35,899 nucleotides of DNA from Bacteroides sp. UBA939 (GCF_002293435.1 NZ_DBDF01000017.1:1-35899); one strand, 5' to 3'. Numbered from the stretch's first letter, positions 25,587-33,156 are shown. Numbers and translations: made by a program. Notes: a model not told the origin generated them from the sequence alone.

Positions 25587-27479
25587 ATGAAGACAAATCA
25601 GTTCAGAGCGATGATGCTCGCAGTTATGTTAGTGATTATTACGTTGGGCAGTGCATGCTCGCAGACGTTGACGGTGAAGGGAACGGTTACGGATAGTTCC
25701 AACGGTTCTCCCCTCGCAGGATGTTCGGTAAGTATAAAAGGTACGGAACGCAAGACTGTTACGAACAGCACAGGGCAGTACAGTATTGGTGCGAAGAAGG
25801 GTGAAGTTCTTGTTTTCGTCCATACAGGGTTTAAAAAGGCGGAAAGAACAATACGTTCGGAAAAGATGGATGTGGCTCTTAAGGTGGCTATTGTAGTTGC
25901 CGAACCACCGGCTGTACTTCCTGAGTCAGTGATTGTAATGGAAGATCAAATGGAAGTTCTGTATGAACAGGAAGTTGTTGCGACTGCATATCAACAGAAA
26001 AGGGCATTATCAAGAAATGCGGTCGCTAAAAGTATGCCAATCCATAGTGTATACGATTCAATGGAGGCGGAAGAATATACGGCTATCAGCGAAAATGGCT
26101 TCAAGCAAGTTGACGAGGCTCCGCTTTCTACCTTTTCTATTGATGTGGATGCGGCGTCTTACAGCAACATGCGCCGTCTTTTAAATAGTGGCACGTTGCC
26201 TGCGCCGGATGCCATACGGACGGAGGAACTGGTGAACTACTTCTCGTACAATTATGCCAAACCTACCGGAAGTGACCCGGTGAAGATAACCATGGAAGCA
26301 GGCGCCTGTCCCTGGGATGCAACCCGCCGCCTTGTCCGCATCGGACTGAAAGCGAAGGAGATACCTACCGACAATCTTCCCAAAGCCAACCTGGTGTTCC
26401 TGATTGATGTTTCCGGTTCCATGTGGGGAGCTACCCGTTTGGACTTGGTGAAATCATCGCTGAAGCTGCTGGTTAATAACCTGCGCGACAAGGATAAAGT
26501 AGCCATCGTGGCGTATGCAGGCAGTGCAGGTCTGGTGCTGGGTTCTACTTCCGGCAGCGACAAGCAGAAGATACGCGAAGCGATAGACGGACTTACATCG
26601 GGTGGCTCTACGGCAGGGGGCGCCGGTATCCAGCTTGCTTACAAGGTGGCTAAAGAGAACTTCGTTACCGGAGGAAACAATCGTGTCATCCTTTGTACGG
26701 ACGGGGATTTTAATGTGGGCGTTTCATCTGTCGGAGGTCTGGAGCAACTGATTGAGAAAGAACGGAAGAGCGGTGTATTCCTCACGGTGTTGGGTTATGG
26801 AATGGGAAATTACAAGGATAACAAAGTCCAGACGCTGGCCGAAAAAGGGAATGGGAATCATGCCTATATTGATAATATTCAGGAGGCGAACCGCTTTCTG
26901 GTGGGTGAGTTCGGCGCATCGCTCTATACGGTGGCGAAGGATGTGAAGTTGCAGGTGGAGTTCAATCCCGCCCGGGTACAGGCATATCGCTTGATTGGTT
27001 ACGAGAGCCGTTTGCTGAAGGACGAAGACTTCAATAATGATGCAAAGGATGCCGGAGAACTGGGAGCGGGGCATACGGTGACGGCATTCTATGAAGTGAT
27101 TCCCGTAGGTGCAGAGAATAACTATATAGGAAAGGTGGACGACTTGAAGTATCAGGCAAAACGAAAAGAAGCGGTGAAACCTACCGGTTCCAATGAATTG
27201 CTAACCGTAAAACTGCGCTACAAGGAGCCGGATAAGGATGTGAGCAAAAAGATGGAGCTTCCTTTCGTGGACAACCGGGGCAATCAGGTTTCTTCCGATT
27301 TCCGTTTTGCTGCTGCTGTGGCTATGTTTGGACAGTTGCTTCGGGGGTCTGATTATAAGGGAGATGCAAGCTATGAGAAAGTGATAAGTCTCGCCGGGCA
27401 AGGGCTGAGTAATGATGATAAAGGATACAGGAGGGAATTTATCCGCTTGGTTGAGGCGGCGAAGGGGCTGGCTCGTTAG
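25587..27479 (+). CDS. von Willebrand factor A domain lipoprotein with carboxypeptidase-regulatory domain
   Basis: This 630-residue lipoprotein (lipobox LGSAC, Cys24) has three parts. First is a carboxypeptidase-D regulatory-like domain (about 27-100, VKGTVTDSSNGSPLAGCSV). A linker (about 101-160) holds a TonB-box-like EVVATAYQQKRA (129-140). The YfbK-type module follows: a vWF_A N-terminal region (about 160-255, FSIDVDAASYSNMRRLLN), a VWA domain (about 265-450) with MIDAS DVSGS (Asp274, Ser276, Ser278), and a DUF3520-like C-terminal region (about 460-625, with KLRYKEPDKD and DFRFAAAVAMFGQLLRGS). VWA proteins mediate metal-dependent protein binding. Transcription is divergent from the ECF sigma pair, which suggests it is a target or partner of that system. 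The exact function is unknown. Confidence 0.9.
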   Translation: MKTNQFRAMMLAVMLVIITLGSACSQTLTVKGTVTDSSNGSPLAGCSVSIKGTERKTVTNSTGQYSIGAKKGEVLVFVHTGFKKAERTIRSEKMDVALKVAIVVAEPPAVLPESVIVMEDQMEVLYEQEVVATAYQQKRALSRNAVAKSMPIHSVYDSMEAEEYTAISENGFKQVDEAPLSTFSIDVDAASYSNMRRLLNSGTLPAPDAIRTEELVNYFSYNYAKPTGSDPVKITMEAGACPWDATRRLVRIGLKAKEIPTDNLPKANLVFLIDVSGSMWGATRLDLVKSSLKLLVNNLRDKDKVAIVAYAGSAGLVLGSTSGSDKQKIREAIDGLTSGGSTAGGAGIQLAYKVAKENFVTGGNNRVILCTDGDFNVGVSSVGGLEQLIEKERKSGVFLTVLGYGMGNYKDNKVQTLAEKGNGNHAYIDNIQEANRFLVGEFGASLYTVAKDVKLQVEFNPARVQAYRLIGYESRLLKDEDFNNDAKDAGELGAGHTVTAFYEVIPVGAENNYIGKVDDLKYQAKRKEAVKPTGSNELLTVKLRYKEPDKDVSKKMELPFVDNRGNQVSSDFRFAAAVAMFGQLLRGSDYKGDASYEKVISLAGQGLSNDDKGYRREFIRLVEAAKGLAR

Positions 27480-27587
27480 TAGAGGCGGAGTGCACTCGCG
27501 GAAGATGAGGAGTGCTTCGTGATGGCTTGTCGACAATAATATTTACTGAATGACAATCTCCCGGGTTGATATGGCTAAGATAGTTTG

Positions 27588-27608
27588 TTGAGCACTATAG
27601 TTGCTCAA
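27588..27608. terminator. small hairpin downstream of the VWA gene
   Basis: TTGAGC (27588-27593) pairs with GCTCAA (27603-27608). The 6-bp stem lies about 110 bp past the VWA stop and just before array A3. It has no T-run on the plus strand, so termination is only possible, not shown. Confidence 0.3.
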
Positions 27609-27611
27609 AAA

Positions 27612-27724
27612 CCCGTCCGGAAGGCATTCTGAAAGGGGGTATAATCACTATACGACTGAATAGGGTTCAGTCGTATAGTGAATGCCATTCAGTCGTATAG
27701 TGAATCAGGCTCAATATGCGGGCT
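27612..27724. repeat. 22-bp phased intergenic array, copy A3
   Basis: A degenerate hairpin-like segment (CCCGTCCGGAAGGCATTCTG, 27612-27631, then GAAAGGGGG) is followed by cores at 27646, 27668, 27690 and 27712, exactly 22 bp apart. Core 1 is CACTATACGACTG. Cores 2 and 3 are CAGTCGTATAGTG, its exact reverse complement. Core 4 (CAATATGCGGGCT) is degenerate. Cores 1 and 2 can form a perfect 13-bp stem with a 9-nt loop. The first two linkers (aatagggtt, aatgccatt) are identical to those of copy A2. Confidence 0.88.
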
Positions 27725-27883
27725 GATTTATGAAGGGTAATTCAGGTCTGTATTTGTATTCTTTTCTGCCCATCAACAGCTTGTTGCCGTTTTGCTGTAT
27801 TGCGGAATTGTTAAACTTCGCTTTGCTAAGAGCCTGTTTAAATTTAAAGTCTCCGCTTTGCTTAAGTTCAAAGAATATATTGC

Positions 27884-27891
27884 TACTTTTG
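27884..27891 (+). promoter_or_regulatory. -7 promoter element reading toward the GNAT gene
   Basis: TACTTTTG matches TAnnTTTG. A TTTG at 27857-27860 lies 23 bp upstream, slightly long. A transcript from here would carry the large inverted repeat as a 5' leader of about 210 nt. Confidence 0.45.
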
Positions 27892-27914
27892 CCGCAGATA
27901 GGTTAATTCACGAA

Positions 27915-28091
27915 CCTGCATTATTCATACATGCAGGAGTTAGAGGAGTTAAAGGAGCTATCAGCCTACAAGTTGACTTAGGAGTTAAGGCCAATACTCC
28001 GTAAGAGATAAGCAAGAGTATCGGCTTTAACTCCTCTAACTCCTGAGCAAAGCGATAACCCCTTTAACTCCTGAAGCATGAATAATACAGG
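27915..28091. repeat. large nested inverted repeat built of GGAGTTA units
   Basis: A perfect 21-bp stem (27934-27954 with 28025-28045, core AGGAGTTAGAGGAGTTAAA) lies inside a second, imperfect pairing. That pairing joins CCTGCATTATTCATAC at the left end (27915 on) with GCATGAATAATACAGG at the right end (to 28091). A further copy, CCTTTAACTCCTG at 28061-28073, can compete with the right arm of the 21-bp stem. A smaller stem (GGAGT with ACTCC) sits in the middle. The region ends 16 bp before the GNAT start, and no gene is visible in it. It may be a non-autonomous repeat element, a structured leader, or both. Confidence 0.75.
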
Positions 28092-28107
28092 CTAAAAGAG
28101 CAGCAAT

Positions 28108-28608
28108 ATGAATATGGAAGAGATTAATATAAGCATCGCCCGCCTGGAGGATTTGGAAGAAATACTCCGGCTCCAGAAGCATGCATTCCGCACAGAGGCA
28201 GAGGCGCATGGGAATTACGACATAGAACCGCTAAAGCAAACCTACGAGTCAATCCTTTCTGACTTTGACACCTGTGTGTTTCTGAAAGCGGTGTATAAAG
28301 GAGAAATAATCGGCTCTGTGAAGTACAAAGCATTGGACGACCGGGTGTGGCTTGGAAAACTTATCGTAAATACCAGTCACCGCGGACGGGGACTGGGAAA
28401 AAGGCTGCTTGCGGAGGTAGAAAGAAATAATCCCGGAGCAAAGAAGTTCCAGCTCTTCACCGCTGCATCAAGTCTTCATAATATACGGTTGTATGAATCG
28501 GTTGGTTACCGGGTGTGCCGGGAATATGAGGATGAGACACAAGGAGGGTTCCTTATGGTTGAAATGGAGAAGTACGTTACTTCATCCTTTTCAGCATATT
28601 CTATATAG
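28108..28608 (+). CDS. GNAT family N-acetyltransferase
   Basis: This 166-residue single-domain protein has the GNAT fold in order: N-terminal strand-helix ISIARLEDLEEILRLQKHAF, central strands GEIIGSVKYKALDDRVWLGKLIV, the acetyl-CoA pyrophosphate-binding loop HRGRGLGKRLL (motif A), and motif B ASSLHNIRLYESVGYRV. It transfers an acetyl group from acetyl-CoA to an amine. The substrate is unknown, and the family includes small-molecule, peptide and antibiotic acetyltransferases. The 3' end overlaps the convergent Imm26-like gene by 8 bp, so the transcripts are antisense at their ends. The two ATGs at 28108 and 28114 cannot be distinguished. Confidence 0.92.
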   Translation: MNMEEINISIARLEDLEEILRLQKHAFRTEAEAHGNYDIEPLKQTYESILSDFDTCVFLKAVYKGEIIGSVKYKALDDRVWLGKLIVNTSHRGRGLGKRLLAEVERNNPGAKKFQLFTAASSLHNIRLYESVGYRVCREYEDETQGGFLMVEMEKYVTSSFSAYSI

Positions 28609-29797
28609 ATGCTCCGTGCTTCCCTGCCGCCAGACTCAAGTTTTCCGCATAGCTTCTGCCGGCATCAAGACCGAATGCGCTGAAAATCTCTCGCTTGATT
28701 GCTGCATTCTTGGGATTGCGCAGATCCCATTTGCGCATGAAGTGATTCTTTCTCTCCCAAAACGGGGCATTCGACCCGGCTGCGATGCACTGTTCCAATT
28801 CGTCAGTATCCAGTCCGAAGCCTATACCCTCGTTGCGGTATGGATTAGGAACGTACTTTGTTGTTGTGCTCGTTTGCTCCCATTTCTGGCATTTGCTGCC
28901 GAGTTGCTCAACAGTCATCTCCCTGTAAATCAGCCCGTATTGCAGGTAAGCTGCGTTCTTATCGCCGGAATTGATACTACGGCTGTACGAAATCAGTAAA
29001 TCGTCGCCCATATCGTCAATCGTAAGGTCTTGATAACCGATTATACGGTTTTCACCATAATAAAAATGATTGTCCATAATGGCTTGTGCGGGCAGGGCGG
29101 GGCACTTTGCCAACTCGTTGAGGTCAATCTCCGTTGTACCGGCGATTTTATGATATACCTTAATTATCAACGGTCTGGTCATGAGGTTGGTCAAACCGTA
29201 ATTCTTCTCCCGCTTGAACTCCTCGTTCTTTCTCAACCGTGCCACGTCGATTAGAATCCGTCCAAAGCCCCACTGCCGTCTGCCGATGCGGAAAGCGAAG
29301 AAGTCGCCCTCGCAGAATTTGCAGTGCTGCCGCTTGGATACTCGAAAAGCTTCTATCTTGCGCAGGTCTTCATCTGTGCTGTCGGCAATCCATCCGTCGA
29401 GCCATGTGCGCAGATCCTCTGTGGTTTTTCCGTTGCCAAGCTCTTCGCTGTAAAAGGTAGTCTGCGTTGTATAGTTTGCGATACGGAGGTAGCCATTAGA
29501 GTCGAACCTGAAATATACACCGAAAGGACTGAACGATTGCGTCCCTGTGAAGTTCAGCTTTTTGGGTTTTCCCTTTGCGGTTTTCGGCAGAAGCATGGTG
29601 CGATTCTCTGCTGTCTTTTCATTAAGTTCGCACTCGTAGTAGCTATTGCCCGAGGCCATTATCTCCTTGCGAATGATTTCGCCATCGAAGTACAGCCACT
29701 TCTCGCCCAACTGTATAAGTTCCCAATGTGCCTCGACCGGGACAAGCCCCAGATACCGTCGCCGTTCGTTAGTCAGTTCAAATTGTAATCCGTTCAT
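28601..29797 (-). CDS. protein with an Imm26-like immunity domain, function unknown
   Basis: This 398-residue soluble protein has no signal peptide or membrane helix. The middle, starting near CKFCEGDFFAFRIGRRQWGFGRILID, has the pattern of Pfam Imm26 (a GD-x-FA-x-pl segment followed by a YGFGRIL-like strand). It then carries RPLIIKVYHK, PAQAIMDNHFYYGENRIIGYQDL, all as expected for that fold. The N-terminal part (about 1-140) is a beta-rich region with repeated aromatic strands (FGVYFRFDSNGYLRIANY). The C-terminal part contains FWERKNHFMRKWDLRNPKNAAIKREIF. Imm26 proteins are predicted immunities to polymorphic toxins, but no toxin gene is nearby, so this may be an orphan immunity or a domesticated domain. 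It has its own promoter. The domain call comes from pattern recognition only. Confidence 0.6.
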   Translation of the reverse strand: MNGLQFELTNERRRYLGLVPVEAHWELIQLGEKWLYFDGEIIRKEIMASGNSYYECELNEKTAENRTMLLPKTAKGKPKKLNFTGTQSFSPFGVYFRFDSNGYLRIANYTTQTTFYSEELGNGKTTEDLRTWLDGWIADSTDEDLRKIEAFRVSKRQHCKFCEGDFFAFRIGRRQWGFGRILIDVARLRKNEEFKREKNYGLTNLMTRPLIIKVYHKIAGTTEIDLNELAKCPALPAQAIMDNHFYYGENRIIGYQDLTIDDMGDDLLISYSRSINSGDKNAAYLQYGLIYREMTVEQLGSKCQKWEQTSTTTKYVPNPYRNEGIGFGLDTDELEQCIAAGSNAPFWERKNHFMRKWDLRNPKNAAIKREIFSAFGLDAGRSYAENLSLAAGKHGASI

Positions 29798-29856
29798 ATT
29801 ACACTTTTCTTCCCTTTCAGGTAGTTAATATTCTTGTTTTGATTCATGTTAGTCGA

Positions 29857-29864
29857 CAAAGATA
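29857..29864 (-). promoter_or_regulatory. -7 promoter element for the Imm26-like gene
   Basis: TATCTTTG on the minus strand lies 60 bp before the ATG at 29797. No good -33 box is visible. The gap between 29798 and 30117 otherwise holds only a short ORF. Confidence 0.55.
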
Positions 29865-29933
29865 ATAAATGTTTCTGAAACGGCGATTATGTTGTGTTTT
29901 GATTATCAGTGTGTATTACAAAGTCTCTCCCCA

Positions 29934-30047
29934 ATGATGAAAATAGTTAAGGTTCGGATGAAAGTTTGCAACCAGCCTGAAGCAAGTTTAGTATCGAGGG
30001 CGTTGTGTCTTTGTAGTATGGGAAGCATTAAAATGGAATGCCTTTGA
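29934..30047 (+). CDS. candidate 37-residue cysteine-containing peptide ORF
   Basis: An ATG-ATG start opens MMKIVKVRMKVCNQPEASLV and ends at TGA 30047, 70 bp before the rSAM-associated lipoprotein. It carries four cysteines (12, 25, 27, 36). No convincing promoter precedes it; a TGTCTTTG box (one mismatch to the -7 consensus) lies inside it and more likely serves the lipoprotein gene. It could be chance, and is listed because short Cys-rich ORFs beside radical SAM/SPASM genes can be substrates. Confidence 0.15.
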   Translation: MMKIVKVRMKVCNQPEASLVSRALCLCSMGSIKMECL

Positions 30048-30117
30048 TGCAGTATTTCACAGGAAGTAGCATTTCATTAAGTATATGGTACACTTATAAC
30101 ATACACAGATAGATGCT

Positions 30118-30573
30118 ATGAAGAAAGAAAAGAAACACCGGTTACGCTTCTGCAACCGGATACTGTCCGGCGGGTTAGCCTTACTTGGTTTTAGTGCGTG
30201 TGACCGCTTTGCTGCCGTTGAATACGGAATGCCCTATTGCCATTTTGAAATAAAAGGTAAAGTGCAGAATGAATTGCAACAGCCCGTCAGTGGTGCAAGG
30301 ATTCTGGTGAAGGAACTGTTGGATAATGGTGAACAGCTTAACCTCTACCATTCCGACACGGTGTACACTGAGAGGAATGGAGATTATCAATTTCTGGATA
30401 AATACGCAGTGCCGGACAGGCGCAAGTATCGTATAGTGTGCGAAGACGTTACGGGTGAACATAAGTCCGACTCCACAGAAATACAGATGGAGCCCACAGG
30501 CCCTCATGATGGTTGGTTCGAAGGTGAAGACAGCAAAGAAGTGAATTTCAATCTGAAGAAAAAGGATGAGTAG
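30118..30573 (+). CDS. radical SAM-associated lipoprotein (rSAM/lipoprotein system, TIGR04134-like)
   Basis: The 151-residue lipoprotein has a basic start, MKKEKKHRLRFCNRILSGG, and a lipobox GFSAC with Cys28. It then shows EYGMPYCHFEIKGKV, the block typical of the lipoprotein partner in the rSAM/lipoprotein system described for Bacteroidales (TIGR04134 from memory). The rest is a single carboxypeptidase-regulatory-like beta-sandwich (QQPVSGARILVKELLDNG, TERNGDYQF) ending in a lysine-rich tail. The stop overlaps the radical SAM gene by 8 bp, so the two are translationally coupled. It is presumably exported after, or handled by, the radical SAM enzyme. Whether it is a substrate is not known. 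Confidence 0.85.
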   Translation: MKKEKKHRLRFCNRILSGGLALLGFSACDRFAAVEYGMPYCHFEIKGKVQNELQQPVSGARILVKELLDNGEQLNLYHSDTVYTERNGDYQFLDKYAVPDRRKYRIVCEDVTGEHKSDSTEIQMEPTGPHDGWFEGEDSKEVNFNLKKKDE

Positions 30574-31639
30574 CCTCTCGATACGCAGGCGGCTTGCATT
30601 GGAGATTAACCGGAAGATATGGAACAACCTGAAACAACTGCATCCCCTGACACAACTCTTTTGGGAATGTACCCTGCGCTGCAACCTCTACTGCAAACAC
30701 TGTGGAAGCGACTGCAAACAGATGGCAGAAGTAAAAGACATGCCTGCCGAAGACTTCCTGCGCACCATCGACTCTATCACCCCTCATGTAAATCCCAATG
30801 AAGTAAGCATCATCATTACCGGCGGCGAACCGTTGATGCGGGAAGACCTGGAAGAGGTAGGCCTTGCGCTGTACCGTCGCGGTTATCCCTGGGGTATGGT
30901 TTCCAATGGACTTCACCTGACGACAGAACGCCTGCAACGCCTCATGGCAGCCGGGTTGCATTCCATCACCATCAGCCTGGACGGTTTTGCCGAAGACCAC
31001 AATTGGCTGCGCGGACATCCCGAAAGCCATGCCCGCGCCCTGGAAGCCATAAAGATGCTGGTGTACGAACCCGAACTGACGTGGGATATAGTGACTTGCG
31101 TCAACCGTCGCAACTATCCTCAGCTGGAAGAGCTAAAAGACTCATTATATAAAATTGGTGTCCGCCATTGGCGGCTATTTACCATTTTCCCTGTGGGGCG
31201 TGCCGCCTTGCATCCCGAATTCCGGTTGACGGATGAGGAGTTCGCCGGAGTTATGGAATTCATTAAGAACACCCGTAAAGAGGGGAAGATACATGCGAGT
31301 TACGGCTGCGAGGGCTTTCTCGGTAATTACGAAGGGGAAGTGCGCGACACTTTCTTTGCCTGCAACGCCGGTGTCACTGTCGGTTCTATCCTGATAGACG
31401 GCTCCATATCCGCCTGTGCCAGTATCCGCAGCGATTTCCATCAGGGCAACATCTACCGGGACGACTTCATGCAGGTTTGGGAAGAACGCTTCCAGCCTTT
31501 CCGCAATCGCGACTGGATGAAGAAGGGCGCTTGCGGAGACTGCTCTTTCTTCCGCTATTGCGAAGGAAACGGAATGCACCTGCGTGACGGGAATGGTGAT
31601 TTGCTGTTTTGCCATTCAAAGAGGTTGGGGGTTCAGTAA
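30566..31639 (+). CDS. radical SAM/SPASM enzyme of the rSAM/lipoprotein system (TIGR04133-like)
   Basis: This 357-residue cytosolic enzyme has the radical SAM cluster motif Cys39-x3-Cys43-x2-Cys46 (in TLRCNLYCKHC), with an extra Cys35 and Cys50 nearby. ITGGEPLMRED is the SAM-binding GGE motif, and ITISLDGFAEDHNWLRG is a later barrel strand. The C-terminal SPASM-type domain (about 250-357) has cysteines in YGCEG, FFACNAG, SACASI, GACGDCSFFRYC and LLFCHSK, enough for auxiliary iron-sulfur clusters. SPASM enzymes generally modify peptides or proteins. It is co-translated with the lipoprotein upstream. The reaction is unknown. Confidence 0.9.
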   Translation: MSSLSIRRRLALEINRKIWNNLKQLHPLTQLFWECTLRCNLYCKHCGSDCKQMAEVKDMPAEDFLRTIDSITPHVNPNEVSIIITGGEPLMREDLEEVGLALYRRGYPWGMVSNGLHLTTERLQRLMAAGLHSITISLDGFAEDHNWLRGHPESHARALEAIKMLVYEPELTWDIVTCVNRRNYPQLEELKDSLYKIGVRHWRLFTIFPVGRAALHPEFRLTDEEFAGVMEFIKNTRKEGKIHASYGCEGFLGNYEGEVRDTFFACNAGVTVGSILIDGSISACASIRSDFHQGNIYRDDFMQVWEERFQPFRNRDWMKKGACGDCSFFRYCEGNGMHLRDGNGDLLFCHSKRLGVQ

Positions 31640-31771
31640 TATACATTTGAACCACATAAGAAATAAATTATAGACACACATGCTTGTATCTGTTTCATTT
31701 TATATCTTTCTTTGCAAAAGGAAACTGTTTTGATTTTGCCCGGACAAGGAATGAAATAAGTGAATAGACAA

Positions 31772-33124
31772 ATGATTCTAACAGAAGAAACGCTCCGCTT
31801 CATTCGCGAACATCGTTATGACGATGTCCGCAGTCTTGCGTTGCAAGCAGGTAAATATCCGGATATAGATATGCATGCCGCTGTTACGCAGATAGCAGGA
31901 CGACAGCTTGCCGATAAAAAAATACCGGCTTGGGCAAATACGGAAGGAATCCTGTATCCGCAGCATCTCTCTTTGGAACAATGCTCTTCAGAGAAAACGG
32001 CAAAATACAAAGTGGAATTGGTTACCAAGACAATAAACCATACCGAACCGCTTACGAGCACAACCGCACGCGGCGCTTTTACCGACCTGACCGGAGGCTT
32101 CGGCATCGACTGTGCTTTCCTGTCCGCTTGCTTCCGGCAGGCAACCTACGTAGAACGTCAGGAACCGCTCTGCGAAATAGCCGCCCACAACTTCTCGTTA
32201 CTGGGATTGAAACATATCACCGTTTGTCACGAAGACAGTATCCGGCACCTGCAAGGAATGCCTCGTGTAGACTGGATATTCATTGATCCCGCCCGTCGCG
32301 ATGGACACGGCGGCAAAACAGTCGCTATCGCCGATTGTGAACCGAACGTAGCGGAACTGGAACCGATGCTACTTGCAAAGGCACAATACGTTATGGTGAA
32401 ACTATCGCCGATGCTTGACCTGTCACTGTCGATACAAGACTTGAAACAAGTACAGGAAGCACACATCGTATCCGTAAATAATGAATGCAAGGAATTGCTG
32501 CTGATATTGGGACACGGCGCGGTCAATCCGGAAAACATTCCCATACACTGTGTTAACCTGCAAACCAAAGGGGAAAAGAGTTCGCAGGAAACAGCGCAAT
32601 CCTCGGAAGATAAATATCCTCGTGAAACGGAACAATCCTTCACCTTTACCCGCAGGCAGGAATCATCCAGTCCGGGAAAATATACCGATACACTCGACAA
32701 GTACCTGTACGAACCCAACAGTTCCATTCTCAAAGCCGGCGCTTTCCGCAATCTATCCACCATATATGGGGTGAAAAAGCTACATCCCAACAGTCATCTT
32801 TATACCTCCGGCGAACTGACAGCAAACTTCCCCGGCAGGAGTTTCCGGATTACGGGATTGTGCACACTGAATAAAAAAGATATAAAAGCAGTATTAGGAG
32901 ATACCAGAAAAGCCAACATTACAGTCCGGAACTTTCCCTTATCAGTGGCGGAACTTCGCAAGCGTATCAAGTTGTCCGAGGGCGGAGAAGTATATGTGTT
33001 TGCCACAACTTTGAATAATGAGCAGAAAGTCCTGATCCGTTGCGAGAAATGCCGGCAAACGGCTTCTTTTCGGGGCGATGTAACAACAGTGAAACAAAAT
33101 GTAACATTTGAAGCAAATCTGTAA
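31772..33124 (+). CDS. class I SAM-dependent methyltransferase with THUMP-like domain
   Basis: This protein of about 450 residues has an N-terminal helical region (MILTEETLRFIREHRYDDV). The Rossmann methyltransferase core follows: SAM-binding TDLTGGFGIDCAF, the acidic turn YVERQEPLCEIA, and the catalytic-type segment WIFIDPARRD. A THUMP-like C-terminal domain comes last. Such Bacteroidota proteins are annotated only as methyltransferases; a nucleic-acid substrate is a guess from the IDPARR motif and THUMP-like tail. A polar insertion (about GEKSSQETAQSSEDKY to SSPGKYTDT) separates the two halves and looks disordered. I use ATG at 31772; GTG at 31760 in the same frame is an alternative. The gene stands apart from the rSAM pair by about 130 bp. 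Confidence 0.85.
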   Translation: MILTEETLRFIREHRYDDVRSLALQAGKYPDIDMHAAVTQIAGRQLADKKIPAWANTEGILYPQHLSLEQCSSEKTAKYKVELVTKTINHTEPLTSTTARGAFTDLTGGFGIDCAFLSACFRQATYVERQEPLCEIAAHNFSLLGLKHITVCHEDSIRHLQGMPRVDWIFIDPARRDGHGGKTVAIADCEPNVAELEPMLLAKAQYVMVKLSPMLDLSLSIQDLKQVQEAHIVSVNNECKELLLILGHGAVNPENIPIHCVNLQTKGEKSSQETAQSSEDKYPRETEQSFTFTRRQESSSPGKYTDTLDKYLYEPNSSILKAGAFRNLSTIYGVKKLHPNSHLYTSGELTANFPGRSFRITGLCTLNKKDIKAVLGDTRKANITVRNFPLSVAELRKRIKLSEGGEVYVFATTLNNEQKVLIRCEKCRQTASFRGDVTTVKQNVTFEANL

Positions 33125-33156
33125 CACTGGTTCAAATATCTGAAATAGCTTTCTTC

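Noticed and set aside
27792..28004. 70-codon plus-strand frame before the GNAT gene
   Set aside because: It spans the inverted repeat and a promoter element, and its residues are simply translated repeat sequence.
28601..29797. Toxin-immunity locus with the GNAT as toxin
   Set aside because: The GNAT is convergent with, not upstream of, the Imm26-like gene and looks like a normal single-domain acetyltransferase, not a TacT-type toxin with an RHH antitoxin partner.
30548..31030. 160-codon minus-strand frame opposite the radical SAM gene
   Set aside because: No family features; the opposite strand encodes an intact radical SAM motif set.
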